A stretch of DNA of 64,000 nt from Symsagittifera roscoffensis (GCF_963678635.1 NC_087064.1:10701671-10765670), one strand, 5' to 3'. Positions 60,601 to 63,432 are shown, counted from the first letter of the stretch. Notes: a model not told the origin generated them from the letters alone. Program-made: numbers and translations.

Positions 60601-63432
60601 GGCCATTTAGGGTTTGCATGTTAAGTTGTCTAATTTGAAGTGTCAACGATTAAAGTGAAGACGCTTATTTAGGTCTTGTGGATTCGTAAAATCATTTGCT
60701 CAATGGAAGGTAAACTACGCTATTTAGTTACGAAAATGTAAATGGTCCAAAAAGAAAGTTGACTGTATCTCGAAATTTTCTAAGTGGATTTAAGTTTTTT
60801 GAAATCCCCGCAAAACAGTTTTCATTCTAATACTATCGTCGCGGAGAAGCTGTGTCAATCATTTGAAGGTTATCAATGGCTTAGAATATGGTCCGCAACA
60901 CAGGATTTCTCTGTTGAATTTTTGATTTACCGCCTTGATGTCAAAGCCAGTAAGAAGAATAAAATCGTGGAAATTAAATGAAAGAGAACACCAAATCAAC
61001 TACAAAGAAACAATAAGAAACAAGCAAGAGAAAAATCAAATACAAGCGAACTCAAAAATTTTTAAATCAACATTTCTAGAAGAAGCAAAACAATAGGAGA
61101 ACCATCGAGAAAAAGAAAAACATCGTGGTGGACCGAAAAATATGCAAAAGGGATGACATGAAAACACTTTTGCTAAAAAGGTGACAGAGGTCTGAAAATT
61201 ATGAAAACCGAGGATATATCGGAGGCAAAACACGCCGTGAAACAGCTAGTTGCTTAAGCTGAAAAAAGAATCGAGCTAGAAAAGGTGTCAAGATCTTTCA
61301 AAAGCGGAGACACGACTTAAAATGTTCCGCCTCGCCAAGCAAATGAAAAATGACCTAAAGGATGTGGTTGGAGCAAAATTCATTGAATATGAAAGAAAAC
61401 TCCTGGCTTGCGTGCAAGATGTTCTCTCGCACTGGCAAAGTTGTTTCTCAATTCTTTTAAATAATTTAAATCCGAAGAAACCCCAAGATGTTATCTCTCG
61501 TGGCTAGTACAGGTGGAATTCACTATCCCAGAGTTATTATTTTTTTTAGAACTTGCATTGAAAATTTTTGTATATTATTGGAACATGCAATAAAAATTGC
61601 CGAAAAAGCACTGGAAAACCTTCTGAGACTATTGATAAAGTAGACAACAAACAATTAAGTTTTATAGGTGTTAGATCAACTACCGATGCCATTTTTCATA
61701 TTGTTCAATTGAAAGAACAATTTACAGAACAGAAAAAACCACTGCCTGCCATTAGTTGATCTCGAAAAAGCCTTCGACTTTGTTCCCAGGGGACTGATAC
61801 TATAGCCTCTGAAGCAACAGGGAGTTCCTTAAAATCTGGTACGACTAAAAATGTGTTTCTACACTGAGTCTAAAATCAGACTTCGCCGAACACAAGGATG
61901 ATATGATACCTTCGAAATTGAAGTAGGCGTGAATCAAAGATGGGTACATAGCCCATTGTTATTTTTTAGTCGTGCAAGAGGCTACGAGAAACTGTCTTTT
62001 TATGGTACTGTGATATTTGCTATATGCAGATGACCTTGTGGTATCAGCTGAAACGGAAACCCAGCCTATTGATAAGTTTAACACTTGGAACAATGCTTTA
62101 CAGAAACGCCGTTCAAAAGGTTTCCTGGATAAAACGAAGTATTTGATTTTACGCCGAAAGTGTATCCACAAAAATAACCGGAAAATATCCATGTGCGTGT
62201 TTTTCGAAGGGATCCTGCGCCAATACACTACGCTGCACTTCTTGAACAAATGGGTGCTTAAAAAAGCAGTGGTCTGCGGAAAATACAAAAAAAAAATATT
62301 AATTACCTTTGATCAAGATAAAATATTGTTTCCAATTTTTGACTAAATCAAAACGCCACTCTACGGATCAATCAATCTGAAACTCTAGATACTGTCAAAG
62401 AGATCTGCAATTTGCGCGACATTATTTCAGGTGAATGTGACGCAATGCATGCAGCGTTGGCTAGATTAGCAGTTTTCTGGATGAAATGGCGGTAAATTGT
62501 GAAGCAAGATCGACTTGATTTCAAGGTGTCATATCTACAGAGCTTGCTCTGTTGGTGAAGCAAGATCGACTTGATTTCAAGGTGTCATATCTACAGAGCT
62601 TGCCTCTGGCCAGTTCTGATGTACTGCCCTGAAACTTGGGCGCAGTGCCTTGCGATATCCAGCTCTTTCAAGAGTGATGGTATGAAAGCTCTGCTTTGGG
62701 TTACAGGAGTAATTTATACAGGAGAGACAGAGTTATCGACACAGCAGTAATTAAAGTGATCGCTTTTGTGGATCTGGATAAGCTACAAGTGCGATGAAGG
62801 ATTTTACCCATGTCGACCGAAGAGAAAATGATCGTTCGCCAAAATCATCAGACGGTGTTTCAGTCTCGGAAAAAACAGCAGGAAGACGTAAAAACCGCTA
62901 GATTGATTGTGTGAATACTTTAAGCCTCAAAACCACATTGTGCCTTGATGGAAAGGCATGAAAAAACATGTTATCTTAAAATAGCTCGAATGCTCTCCAG
63001 AATGTCACACTTTATCTGAAAATAGCTCGAATGCTATTCAGAATGCCTCCGTCTGAATACTGAAATTTGTCAAACTATTCAGATATACCATTCTTTACGC
63101 ACTTTCCGACCACAATGGGAAAACGGGCATTAAACGCATAAGTAATTAGTAGAAGTAGTAGTATTAGAATTTAGAAAAAGGTTGAAATCGTTTGTCAAAA
63201 AGTTTCAAACATCAAAGATTCTTGGAAATCAAAGAGCTTTAGGGCCATATACATTTTTCGTTAAAAATGCTTCAAATTTATTAATTTTCTAATGCTAACT
63301 GTCTAAAAATGCTAACTACGTCTATTTGCTATGCTTTTTTTCTTCTTTTTTTAGCTGGACAGCGAAGAAGTAGACGGTGCCGTGGAGCAGGACGATTTCG
63401 ACTATAATGTGACCGCGCACATGCCGTACTAG
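3542..63432 (+). CDS. SLC4-family anion exchanger (AE / Band 3-like), 22 main coding exons
   Basis: Multi-exon gene for a plasma-membrane bicarbonate transporter that would exchange Cl- for HCO3- and set intracellular pH. Joining the 22 exons listed separately gives 4,341 nt with matching phases, about 1,446 residues (all residue numbers here use this path). Seen in the sequence: VFVELDEL then ARWIKYEEDVE (Band 3 cytoplasmic domain), RFIFILMGP, LGGLIQDVKRRYP (close to the anion-exchanger signature before TM1), RRYPLYLSDITDA, GDFGVPIAIL, FIEIQITA and ATIRSVSHTSAL. Known for AE1: Glu681 and Arg730 line the anion site. Their equivalents here are Glu1218 (55618-55620) and Arg1267 (55956-55958), whereas NBC-type cotransporters have Asp and Ile. 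The protein is longer than vertebrate AE2/AE3 (about 1,230-1,240 aa), the excess being in the N-terminus. Which vertebrate AE it matches one-to-one cannot be told. The exon 4 region is uncertain. Confidence 0.95.
3805..3895 (+). repeat. SINE fragment, copy 1
   Basis: gaggttctgttcccaaagag then ggcatttgtttttcaaaact and on to ttcttgacct match 4422-4512. The start is a decayed tRNA B box. Confidence 0.6.
4422..4512 (+). repeat. SINE fragment, copy 2
   Basis: Same sequence as 3805-3895, with an intact B box GGTTCGATTCCC (about 4425-4436). Confidence 0.65.
5557..5808 (+). pseudogene. Possible retrotransposon ORF1 zinc-finger (PHD-like) remnant
   Basis: 84-codon frame with CDCCNKRYC near the start and LWCCSPC about 22 residues later, a spacing like the PHD-type fingers at the start of some LINE ORF1 proteins. 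No other domain; flanked by a SINE-like element. Could also be chance. Confidence 0.3.
5875..6745 (+). mobile_element. Composite SINE-like element, copy 1
   Basis: About 870 bp, similar throughout to 26005-26895. Contains two tRNA-like modules: one at about 6041-6117 (GCGTAGAGGTA and GGGTTCGAACC) and one near 6430, whose B box is missing here but present in the other copy. Confidence 0.75.
6885..6960 (+). repeat. tRNA-like SINE head
   Basis: GGAGGTAACGCGG (A-box-like) and GGGTTGAGTCCC (B-box-like); does not fold as a full tRNA. Confidence 0.5.
9240..9430 (+). repeat. Hairpin-headed tRNA-like SINE
   Basis: Decayed CCCTTGCGATAAAGG head, CTAGACTTTTTCCCGTAAAC, then CTAGCGTAGAGGTGA (A-box-like) at about 9369. 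Confidence 0.55.
10144..10345 (-). pseudogene. BEL/Pao-type LTR retrotransposon integrase C-terminus remnant
   Basis: On - the frame reads KLTKDRLHSFWKRLLKEYAP, TLAKRTKWNQK and DFTPRGIWPLG then TAG at 10144-10146. The FWKRW..EYL..L..R.KW and PRG.WPLG motifs are typical after the integrase core of BEL/Pao elements. The family continues past WPLGR; this copy stops. No LTR or integrase core seen. Confidence 0.65.
12319..12661 (+). CDS. SLC4 exon 2, residues 22-136, N-terminal tail
   Basis: Acceptor cattttag|AATCC, donor GAAG|gtacat, phase 0 in and 1 out, open over 343 nt. Encodes a Ser/Thr/Asp-rich, probably disordered cytoplasmic segment beginning NPLSEIRDRKPASIST. It has several SP/TP sites that kinases could use. 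Not a conserved domain; assigned by phase continuity. Confidence 0.8.
12762..12965 (+). repeat. Hairpin-headed tRNA-derived SINE
   Basis: CCTTGCGATAACAAGG hairpin head, TTAGACTTTTTCCCGTAAAC, then TAGCTTGGTGGTAAC (A box) and GGGTTCGAATCTG (B box, about 12936). Confidence 0.75.
13396..13480 (+). repeat. tRNA-derived SINE head
   Basis: CTGGCGTAGAGGTAAAGC (A box) and TGTTCGAATTCGG (B box), followed by GGGCCC and a T-rich tail. Confidence 0.65.
13764..13935 (+). repeat. tRNA-derived SINE (Ser/Leu-like head)
   Basis: GTCCGTGGCTGAGTGGTTAG resembles the 5' half of a class II tRNA; decayed B box near 13821. The flanks resemble the copy at 34140. Confidence 0.6.
14585..14745 (+). repeat. Minisatellite, ~24-bp unit, before exon 3
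   Basis: About six degenerate copies of ttgggagattgctgtca plus spacer. The frame through it is open and runs into exon 3, but the acceptor before exon 3 makes it intronic in the main model. Confidence 0.7.
14783..14979 (+). CDS. SLC4 exon 3, residues 136-201, basic serine-rich segment
   Basis: Acceptor tttttcag|GTCAT, donor GACTCT|gtaaag, phase 1 in and 0 out. Encodes a basic, Ser-rich stretch (HKKRRSSSSAKATSGTSKG) ending in SQDDDDS. Histidine- and arginine-rich stretches are common in AE2/AE3 and NBC N-termini, but this is not a specific domain match. Confidence 0.8.
15138..15250 (+). CDS. SLC4 exon 4, residues 202-239 (3' end ambiguous)
   Basis: Frame from GTG at 15138 reads VSYGRSSSVPATSSLG then TPRVVQFATESVLKPIS. 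To stay open and meet exon 5 in phase 2 it must stop at 15250 (AAT|gtgaag, a weak donor). The stronger donor AAG|gtaaca after 15256 would place a TGA (15252) in frame. If two bases of the CAGAGAAGAG stretch at 15239-15248 were absent, the end would read ISEENVK in phase 0. The sequence therefore looks like a cassette exon with a weak donor, a real frameshift or an assembly error. Confidence 0.6.
15314..16025. mobile_element. 712-bp foldback element with ~245-bp inverted arms
   Basis: The outer ends are GCTGATTTAAATTAACC and its exact reverse complement. Arms 15314-15557 and 15781-16025 are near-identical inverted copies around a 223-bp spacer, which itself has weaker complementarity. There is no transposase frame, so this is a non-autonomous foldback/MITE-like DNA element in intron 4. 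I see no clear target-site duplication. Confidence 0.85.
16458..16537 (+). CDS. SLC4 candidate alternative exon 4b
   Basis: Acceptor tttag|TTCTC and donor AAAAC|gttagt enclose 80 nt reading FSLGSDVGVYESGDDDQAAT then PLRSRKT, acidic and coding-like. It enters in phase 0 and leaves in phase 2, exactly like exon 4, so 3-4b-5 is open and 3-4-5 is open. 3-4-4b-5 is open only if exon 4 were 117 nt to the stronger donor. An alternative donor at 16525 (TTAAG|gtcacg) keeps the same phase. Confidence 0.55.
16926..17119 (+). CDS. SLC4 exon 5, residues 239-304
   Basis: Acceptor ttctag|AAGTC, phase 2 in; donor AAAAA|gtagac, phase 1 out. Encodes SRHHAAMLQLGLPDRPL and ends VDLDRGKS. The junction with exon 6 reads DLDRGKSHRLD, which lines up with the DLDLMKSHRFED stretch I recall from AE2/AE3. 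That picks this donor over a later one at 17134 that would also keep phase. Confidence 0.8.
17380..17513 (+). CDS. SLC4 exon 6, residues 304-348
   Basis: Acceptor tttattag|GTCATC, donor CACGAT|gtaagt, phase 1 in and 0 out. Reads HRLDYQRPMHKFARPSSSPS and ends FDHTAHD, directly followed in the mRNA by VFVELDEL of exon 7, as in AE2/AE3 where a similar linker precedes VFVEL. The open frame, strong donor and phase fit make it secure despite low conservation. Confidence 0.85.
17829..18139 (+). CDS. SLC4 exon 7, residues 349-452, start of Band 3 cytoplasmic domain
   Basis: Acceptor aatctag|GTGTTC, donor CATTC|gtgagt, phase 0 in and 2 out. Encodes VFVELDEL, W365KEKARWIKYEE376, GGEWGKPHVSTLSF and LLELRRLLEHG, the core of the Band 3 cytoplasmic domain. 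The GEWGKPH form without the extra Arg of NBC proteins (ERWSKPH) resembles AE1. In AE2 the WRETARWIKFEE stretch is known to matter for pH regulation; here 9 of the 12 positions match. Confidence 0.95.
19440..19845 (+). repeat. Diverged tandem pair, ~230-bp unit
   Basis: 19440-19613 and 19675-19845 share agaccgaagtcgaa..., aattgattgctctgc, and ...gttttaatcag with indels. Confidence 0.7.
19850..20057 (+). repeat. Identical 104-bp tandem duplication
   Basis: 19850-19953 and 19954-20057 appear identical. The unit is G-rich (gggcaaagaggggcagggca). Identity implies a very recent event or an assembly artefact. Confidence 0.9.
20120..20835 (+). repeat. CCAT/ATCC tetranucleotide satellite (~0.7 kb)
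   Basis: Degenerate (ATCC)n / (CCAT)n, recognisable as repeated catccatcc with interruptions throughout. Apparent short proteins here are low complexity. Confidence 0.9.
22860..23565. mobile_element. Foldback element with CGGCACTGTTGAAC repeats
   Basis: Left part (22860-23010) is an imperfect inverted copy of 23395-23565; both share aaatcactgacaaat, a ggaagtt..aaaatggcc stretch and gtacaacagtgccgaa in opposite senses. Several extra CGGCACTGTTG copies lie inside (23210-23275) and one inverted outside (22773). Confidence 0.75.
24251..24461 (+). CDS. SLC4 exon 8, residues 452-522, variable cytoplasmic loop
   Basis: Acceptor gtatttcag|ACATC, donor GGCAAG|gtattc, phase 2 in and 0 out. Junction with exon 7 gives LMGRHSHQ, resembling LLKHSH of vertebrate AEs. 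The rest (VKRTFSHAGFNTPTTSKKHS onward) is polar and variable, as in this part of the family. Confidence 0.85.
24462..24989 (+). other. SLC4 intron 8
   Basis: About 0.5 kb; no repeat, gene or RNA recognised. Confidence 0.6.
24990..25199 (+). CDS. SLC4 exon 9, residues 523-592, variable cytoplasmic loop
   Basis: Acceptor taatgcag|CTTAAA, donor GATGAG|gtttgt, phase 0 both ends, 70 codons open. Hydrophilic with an acidic/basic patch (LDFEENERARGSEMEP) and Gly-rich end (DLGGGPQGSRNPDE). Because its length is divisible by three in phase 0, it could be skipped without a frameshift. Confidence 0.8.
26005..26895 (+). mobile_element. Composite SINE-like element, copy 2
   Basis: Second copy of 5875-6745, same strand. 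The second module keeps its B box (GGGGTTCGAGTCTCC, about 26601-26615). A fragment of its start also occurs at 4948-5040. Confidence 0.75.
27055..27840 (+). mobile_element. MITE-like copy interrupted by a second MITE-like copy
   Basis: The outer copy (27055-27207 and about 27685-27840) is split by an inner copy starting TAAGAGTAATGAACG (27209) and ending near cttcgatttgc. AATTTT flanks the inner copy on both sides, a likely target-site duplication. The outer copy resumes with atgccaatcg...caaagagctttaagggcat. Confidence 0.8.
29172..29410 (+). repeat. Hairpin-headed tRNA-derived SINE with two B boxes
   Basis: Head ACCCCTGCAATAAGCAAGGGT; TTTTTTCCCGTAAATAACTT; TCTAGCGCGGAGGTCACGAG (A box); B boxes GGGTTTGAATCTG (about 29360) and GGGTTCGAATCTG (about 29387). 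Confidence 0.75.
29879..30790 (+). repeat. Satellite array, ~145-175-bp unit, about 6 diverged copies
   Basis: The landmark ttctcgaaaact..(c)caaatctgag.ttt..ttcaat..aa..aacgg..gggaagc recurs from 29879, 30041, 30208, 30382, 30526 and about 30687, giving spacings of 162, 167, 174, 144 and ~161. Copies are heavily diverged. Confidence 0.8.
31330..31440 (+). repeat. SINE head fragment (hairpin type)
   Basis: ACATTTGCGATAACAAATGC, then a decayed CTACCGGATACTAGATGCGT stretch. The hairpin is kept by compensating changes (CCCTTG/CAAGGG becomes CATTTG/CAAATG). Confidence 0.55.
31791..32180 (+). mobile_element. MITE-like element copy
   Basis: Begins gagagtaatgaatgaagtga, ends ttgcgttcattactcttttc; internal caaagagctttaagggcatc. 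Confidence 0.75.
32790..32870 (+). repeat. tRNA-derived SINE head
   Basis: CTGGTCTAGAGGTAGCGCG (A box) and a decayed B box near 32842. Confidence 0.5.
34140..34215 (+). repeat. tRNA-derived SINE head (Ser/Leu-like)
   Basis: GTGTCCGTGGCTCCGAGGG (A box) and GGAGGTTCAGTGCCG (decayed B box). Same family as 13764. Confidence 0.55.
34316..34392 (+). repeat. tRNA-derived SINE head
   Basis: CCCGTGGCGCAGATGCGAG (A box) and CTGGTTCGAATCTGC (B box). Acceptor-stem halves do not pair well, so this is not a tRNA gene. Confidence 0.65.
34501..34674 (+). CDS. SLC4 exon 10, residues 593-650, variable cytoplasmic loop
   Basis: Acceptor tgttttgcag|AAATTT, donor GAAAAG|gttttt, phase 0 both ends, 58 codons. 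Encodes a Ser/Glu-rich stretch (FPSVESLCDETENRSCSSLS). As with exon 9, symmetric phase allows skipping. Assigned by splice sites and phase rather than conservation. Confidence 0.75.
34675..35849 (+). other. SLC4 intron 10
   Basis: Contains one MITE-like copy (35069-35470). About 34680-35065 and 35480-35845 show nothing recognisable. Confidence 0.6.
35069..35470 (+). mobile_element. MITE-like element copy (good)
   Basis: Starts TTAAGAGTAATGAACGTAG, carries gatttttcgcggttcgattt, gatccagttttctcaaattg and attcaaagagctttgagggc, ends near ttttactcttgtccaactg. Confidence 0.85.
35850..36093 (+). CDS. SLC4 exon 11, residues 651-732
   Basis: Acceptor ttttttcag|GCGGAC, donor TTAGCTG|gtgggt, phase 0 in and 1 out. 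After a linker with a GGGGGN run it encodes IEKRLPEGAEVANVWVGSVS and FLKSPIMLFVRLA, matching the AE segment LLEKIPENAEATVVLVG...FVRLREA that resumes the cytoplasmic domain. Confidence 0.92.
36094..36497 (+). other. SLC4 intron 11
   Basis: 404 nt. Contains a tRNA-like B box on the - strand (about 36440-36452) close to the exon 12 acceptor. Confidence 0.6.
36425..36475 (-). repeat. tRNA-like B box fragment (SINE), antisense
   Basis: On -: ATGGGTTCGAATCCCAGTTT, a perfect B box. One of the few SINE heads on the - strand. Confidence 0.55.
36498..36640 (+). CDS. SLC4 exon 12, residues 732-779
   Basis: Acceptor gtgttcag|AGGGT, donor TACAAG|gtaacc, phase 1 in and 0 out. Encodes VSEVRMPMRFIFILMGP and DYHEIGRAMSTLMS, highly conserved in AEs (VPVPVRFLFLLLGP, DYHEIGRSISTLMS in AE3). 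Part of the globular cytoplasmic domain. Confidence 0.95.
36641..37264 (+). other. SLC4 intron 12
   Basis: Contains short A-rich tandem repeats (about 36770-36890), including three copies of a ggttcataaaa unit; nothing else recognised. Confidence 0.6.
37265..37454 (+). CDS. SLC4 exon 13, residues 780-843, end of cytoplasmic domain
   Basis: Acceptor tttttgtcag|GACTTC, donor ATGG|gtgagt, phase 0 in and 1 out. Encodes DFREACYVANDPKDLVTPMN and AFLDGSVVVP, the family's AFLDCSVVLPP motif, followed by the basic helix end HQRKRKKKM that leads to the membrane domain. Confidence 0.94.
37506..37805 (+). mobile_element. MITE-like element copy, 3'-truncated
   Basis: Starts TTAAGAGTAATGAACGTGG, has ttttttttcaggaaaaagtc and a diverged middle; lacks the 3' end. 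Confidence 0.75.
38677..39076. mobile_element. GC-rich terminal-inverted-repeat element (hAT-like ends?)
   Basis: Ends CAGGGGGCGGATTT and AAATCCGCCCCTG are inverted repeats beginning CAGG, as in many hAT DNA transposons. The ~400 bp interior has no transposase. It contains a 12-C run near 39052-39063 and ggcgccgaaggcgcc. No 8-bp target duplication is evident. Confidence 0.65.
39075..39100 (+). repeat. (TATG)n microsatellite
   Basis: About six gtat/tatg units immediately after the inverted-repeat element. Confidence 0.9.
39395..39475 (+). repeat. tRNA-derived SINE head
   Basis: GGTCGCGAGGTGAAGCACGC (A-box-like) and GGGCTCGAGTCCGG (B box). Confidence 0.6.
40243..41306 (-). CDS. ABLIM-like terminal exon: LIM end, Ser-rich linker, villin headpiece
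   Basis: Acceptor gtgttttag|GGGACG (41306); the junction reads MMTEGDEIWHPKCST, completing the last LIM zinc site. About 353 residues to TAA at 40243. A long Ser/Pro/Asn linker is followed by YLPYAQLRTRNAKLPPGVDR and NLERHLADKEF, typical of the ABLIM/dematin headpiece, in the last 48 codons (40246-40389). ATTAAA on the - strand at 39909-39914 is a possible poly(A) signal. Confidence 0.88.
40243..41688 (-). CDS. Actin-binding LIM protein (ABLIM-like), 3' part: two exons in an SLC4 intron
   Basis: ABLIM proteins carry four LIM zinc-binding domains and a C-terminal villin headpiece that binds F-actin. Two exons (41688-41450 and 41306-40243, - strand) encode about 433 residues: the second zinc knot of a LIM domain (CSKC...CLRC), a full LIM domain (CLYC...HTHC, CSVC...HPKC split by the intron), a Ser-rich linker and a villin headpiece ending WRRDAMKRQFELF. 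The order matches LIM3(part)-LIM4-headpiece of vertebrate ABLIMs. No exon for the earlier LIM domains was found on the - strand in this window. Frames are intact and splice sites canonical, so it is not a processed retrocopy. It may be a gene interleaved with SLC4 or a duplicated 3' fragment. Confidence 0.85.
41450..41688 (-). CDS. ABLIM-like exon: end of one LIM domain plus most of the next
   Basis: Read on - from acceptor ctggtag|GTGCTC (41688) to donor ACCGAAG|gtgtta (41450). 239 nt, entering in phase 2 and leaving in phase 1. Zinc ligands visible: CSKC, CLRC, then CLYC, HTHC, CSVC. The frame is also open upstream to an ATG at 41738, so a short product starting there is possible, but it would begin inside a LIM domain. 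Confidence 0.85.
42325..42785 (+). mobile_element. MITE-like element copy
   Basis: gatgaacgtagttcagactc start, attttccaggaaaagtcttc, and end ttgcgttcaatgactctttt then ccaactgtctgttg. An internal stretch around tcaagcaagtgtcaatcata is duplicated. Confidence 0.75.
43060..43310 (+). mobile_element. MITE-like element copy, diverged
   Basis: Shares gaaggcaaactcttctatcg and aacagcaaaaat with the family middle; ends missing. Confidence 0.5.
43835..43953 (+). repeat. 61-bp tandem duplication
   Basis: attactcagtgccacatttt to aaatattgccagg occurs twice, apparently identical, period 61. Confidence 0.9.
44090..44525 (+). mobile_element. MITE-like element copy
   Basis: Decayed start (cgatgaccgtaattcagatt), end cttgcgttcaggactctttt followed by ccaaccgtctgttggctatg. 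Confidence 0.65.
45451..45675 (+). CDS. SLC4 exon 14, residues 843-918, pre-TM1 signature and TM1
   Basis: Acceptor tctttccag|GAGAAA, donor GATGTTG|gttagt, phase 1 in and out. Encodes CLGGLIQDVKRRYPLYLSD, close to anion-exchanger signature 1 (F-G-G-[LIVM]2-[KR]-D-x-[RK]-R-R-Y; Phe is Leu and [KR] is Gln here), then ITDALNFQ and TM1 (SVVIFIFFAVLTPSITFGA). Confidence 0.96.
45676..46231 (+). other. SLC4 intron 14
   Basis: 556 nt; nothing recognisable apart from AT-rich sequence. Confidence 0.6.
46232..46386 (+). CDS. SLC4 exon 15, residues 918-969, TM2-TM3
   Basis: Acceptor tttgtctag|AACTGG, donor GACGTG|gtttgt, phase 1 in and 0 out. Encodes SAIAGALFGLLSGQPLLIIG then CTGPLAVFEGSLYDV, matching AE [22 protein letters not shown]. 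The GQPL..G.(S/T)GP element forms the half-helix TM3 of the SLC4 fold. Confidence 0.96.
46387..47470 (+). other. SLC4 intron 15
   Basis: Contains a MITE-like copy (about 47005-47430) preceded by a perfect 17-bp tandem pair at 46978-47011. About 46390-46975 shows nothing recognisable. Confidence 0.6.
47005..47430 (+). mobile_element. MITE-like element copy
   Basis: caatgaacatagtgaaaaca start, tttttgcggtttggcgtttg, gaaggcaaactcctctgtcg, and end accgtctgttggttatgttc. Confidence 0.7.
47471..47665 (+). CDS. SLC4 exon 16, residues 970-1034, TM4-TM5
   Basis: Acceptor attgtttcag|ACGGAA, donor ATTAAG|gttagt, phase 0 both ends. Encodes CWVGLWLFLICALTAVLEL, FVLKYFTRFTEEIFAM and LVSLIFCVSVIRNLIK. The last stretch aligns with anion-exchanger signature 2 (FLISLIFIYETFSKL) but is strongly changed: the AE1 Lys539 position is Asn1031. 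Confidence 0.96.
48030..48340 (+). mobile_element. MITE-like element copy, 5'-truncated
   Basis: gatttttcgcggtttggttc, gaattcacctattgacccag, and end aaatgtctgttggccatctt. Confidence 0.65.
48780..49370 (-). pseudogene. Non-LTR retrotransposon (LINE) reverse-transcriptase remnant
   Basis: On the - strand the frame reads LLNYFDPHSLKINQDKTEL, QVGDQIINNVNEVNYLGVLI and DNQVTYQNQVKSILKK, the typical RT thumb region of jockey/CR1-like LINEs (LKIN..KTE, then YLGV.ID). Interrupted by at least three in-frame stops, so dead. The catalytic YADD region is not present. Confidence 0.8.
49379..49529 (+). CDS. SLC4 exon 17, residues 1035-1085, extracellular loop 3
   Basis: Acceptor ccttgtttag|ATCTTC, donor ACTCCAG|gtaatc, phase 0 in and 1 out. 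Starts IFEDHPLGIN (AE: IFQDHPL) after TM5, then a luminal/extracellular loop with two N-glycosylation sequons, N1054-Q-S and N1074-Q-S, as AE2/AE3 have in this loop, and cysteines 1047, 1061 and 1072. Confidence 0.93.
50075..50380 (+). mobile_element. MITE-like element copy, 5'-truncated
   Basis: ctatcgaatagcgaaagagt, gatgtcaatcataaattgtt and tcctcgcgttcattccattt. Confidence 0.65.
50665..51060 (+). mobile_element. MITE-like element copy
   Basis: gcaatgaacgtattgagtac start, tttttttcaggaaaagtctt, gatttttcgcggtttgactt and tccttgcgttcatttttctt. Confidence 0.7.
51722..52140 (+). mobile_element. MITE-like element copy
   Basis: cgatgaatgtagttcatact start, tgtttttcaggaaaagtttt, actttttcgcggtttgaatt, and end tcgtctgttggctgtgttat. 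Confidence 0.7.
52870..54560 (+). repeat. Satellite array, ~80-bp unit, about 20 diverged copies
   Basis: A unit close to agtttcatagcttgaatagc, ttgcttagaaaaacttgaac, tttttgcgaaccgattcggt, ctatgaaataacttgaaata recurs with spacings mostly of 64-88 bp. Blocks 53279-53380 and 54301-54401 are almost identical to each other, unlike their neighbours. Confidence 0.85.
54738..54973 (+). CDS. SLC4 exon 18, residues 1085-1163, TM6-TM7
   Basis: Acceptor cattatag|ATGAGG, donor ACCAAG|gtcagc, phase 1 in and 0 out. Encodes DEDYCCNEPGSSSS (end of loop 3, Cys1089-Cys1090), PNTALLSLILTGGCFIIAYF, LKQFRSSPFLGPRVRK and ALGDFGVPIAILLMTGLD. The GDFGVPI motif is invariant in AEs. Confidence 0.96.
54974..55455 (+). 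other. SLC4 intron 18
   Basis: 482 nt; begins with two copies of a ~35-bp unit containing aaagttgtctata (about 54995-55065); nothing else recognised. Confidence 0.6.
55456..55634 (+). CDS. SLC4 exon 19, residues 1164-1223, loop 4 and TM8 with catalytic-site Glu
   Basis: Acceptor tatttcag|AAACTG, donor ACAGC|gtaggt, phase 0 in and 2 out. Sequon N1181-F-T lies where AE1 is glycosylated (Asn642). TM8 reads FVPAVLVFFLMFIEIQITA. Glu1218 corresponds to AE1 Glu681, which carries the proton in H+/SO4 co-transport; NBC proteins have Asp here. Confidence 0.96.
55826..56076 (+). CDS. SLC4 exon 20, residues 1223-1307, TM9-TM10 with anion-site Arg
   Basis: Acceptor aatatttcag|GAGAAT, donor CTCCTCG|gtaagt, phase 2 in and 1 out. 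Encodes KKEHNLQKGTGYHLN, the TM9-10 hairpin and GATIRSVSHTSALIV. Arg1267 matches AE1 Arg730, the anion-coordinating residue on TM10. Then APGEKPKMSVIEQRVTSFLV (AE: IQEVKEQRVTG). Confidence 0.96.
56161..56360 (+). repeat. Hairpin-headed tRNA-derived SINE
   Basis: ACCCTTGCGGTAGAAAGGGT head; then CTGGAGTAGAGGTAACGC (A box) and GTAGTTGGAATCCGG (decayed B box). Confidence 0.65.
56441..56610 (+). repeat. Hairpin-type SINE head with internal duplication
   Basis: ACCCTTGCGATAGCAAGGGT, the best-kept head. The following cccgtaaacaactttgtcca to cttctggactcctt stretch is present twice in tandem (about 56488-56600). Confidence 0.75.
56653..57090 (+). mobile_element. MITE-like element copy (good)
   Basis: Starts TTAAGAGTAATAAATGTAG, ends ttgcggtcattactcttttc then caatcttcgatggctatg, i.e. 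both inverted ends are recognisable. Confidence 0.8.
57576..57840. repeat. Near-perfect inverted repeat: 129-bp arms, 6-nt loop
   Basis: Left arm 57576-57704, loop ctcaaa, right arm 57711-57840. Outer ends ctgagttcataactttttga and tcaaaaagttatgaactcag. Only a few mismatches. A single-arm copy lies at about 58650-58790, so the hairpin arose by local inverted duplication. Confidence 0.92.
57955..58790 (+). repeat. Local direct duplication of about 57130-57700
   Basis: Blocks 57134-57330 and 57957-58160 match (ttggttttgatttttccaac, ggcttcggcctattttagat), and 57355-57700 matches 58428-58790 (ttcggctttgttcccgcgtg, tctccgtccagataaagccc). Confidence 0.8.
58314..58372 (+). repeat. (GT)n / (GTTT)n microsatellite
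   Basis: About 12 GT units followed by about 8 gttt/gttg units. Confidence 0.95.
59682..60025 (+). CDS. SLC4 exon 21, residues 1307-1421, TM11-TM14
   Basis: Acceptor ctttttgtag|GTCTGT, donor GCTGCT|gtaagt, phase 1 in and 0 out. Encodes VPYSVLYGVFFYMGVACLGS, QFYDRIKLMFMQRRNYPSVP, YVRNVSGLKVHLFTIIQ and ILWAVKESPISIFFPFFLIL. The AE1 Lys851 position (PPKYHP) falls in QRRNYP, an Arg. Ends VRLKLLPKFYTEVELAA, as AE. Confidence 0.96.
60960..62950 (+). pseudogene. Decayed LINE with reverse-transcriptase motifs
   Basis: Frames in several phases give, in order: KTSWWTEKYAK (about 61120; the WW motif before RT), MFRLAKQMKNDLKDVVGAKF (61322), QLSFIGVRSTTDAIFHIVQL (61649), LVDLEKAFDFVPRGLI (about 61754), and MLYADDLVVSAETETQPIDK (62017; the RT catalytic YADD). 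Many stops and frameshifts. It contains a ~57-bp tandem duplication (about 62503-62604). Confidence 0.9.
62503..62604 (+). repeat. Tandem duplication inside the LINE remnant
   Basis: gtgaagcaagatcgacttga to tctacagagcttg occurs twice, about 57 bp apart. Confidence 0.9.
63355..63432 (+). CDS. SLC4 exon 22 (stop codon), residues 1422-1446, C-terminal tail
   Basis: Acceptor cttctttttttag|CTGGAC; 25 codons and TAG. Reads LDSEEVDGAVEQDDFDYNVT then AHMPY. LDSEE occupies the place of AE1 LDADD, the acidic motif reported to bind carbonic anhydrase II, and DYNVTAHMPY resembles the EYDEVAMPV end of vertebrate AEs. Confidence 0.93.
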   Translation: MDSEEVDGAVEQDDFDYNVTAHMPY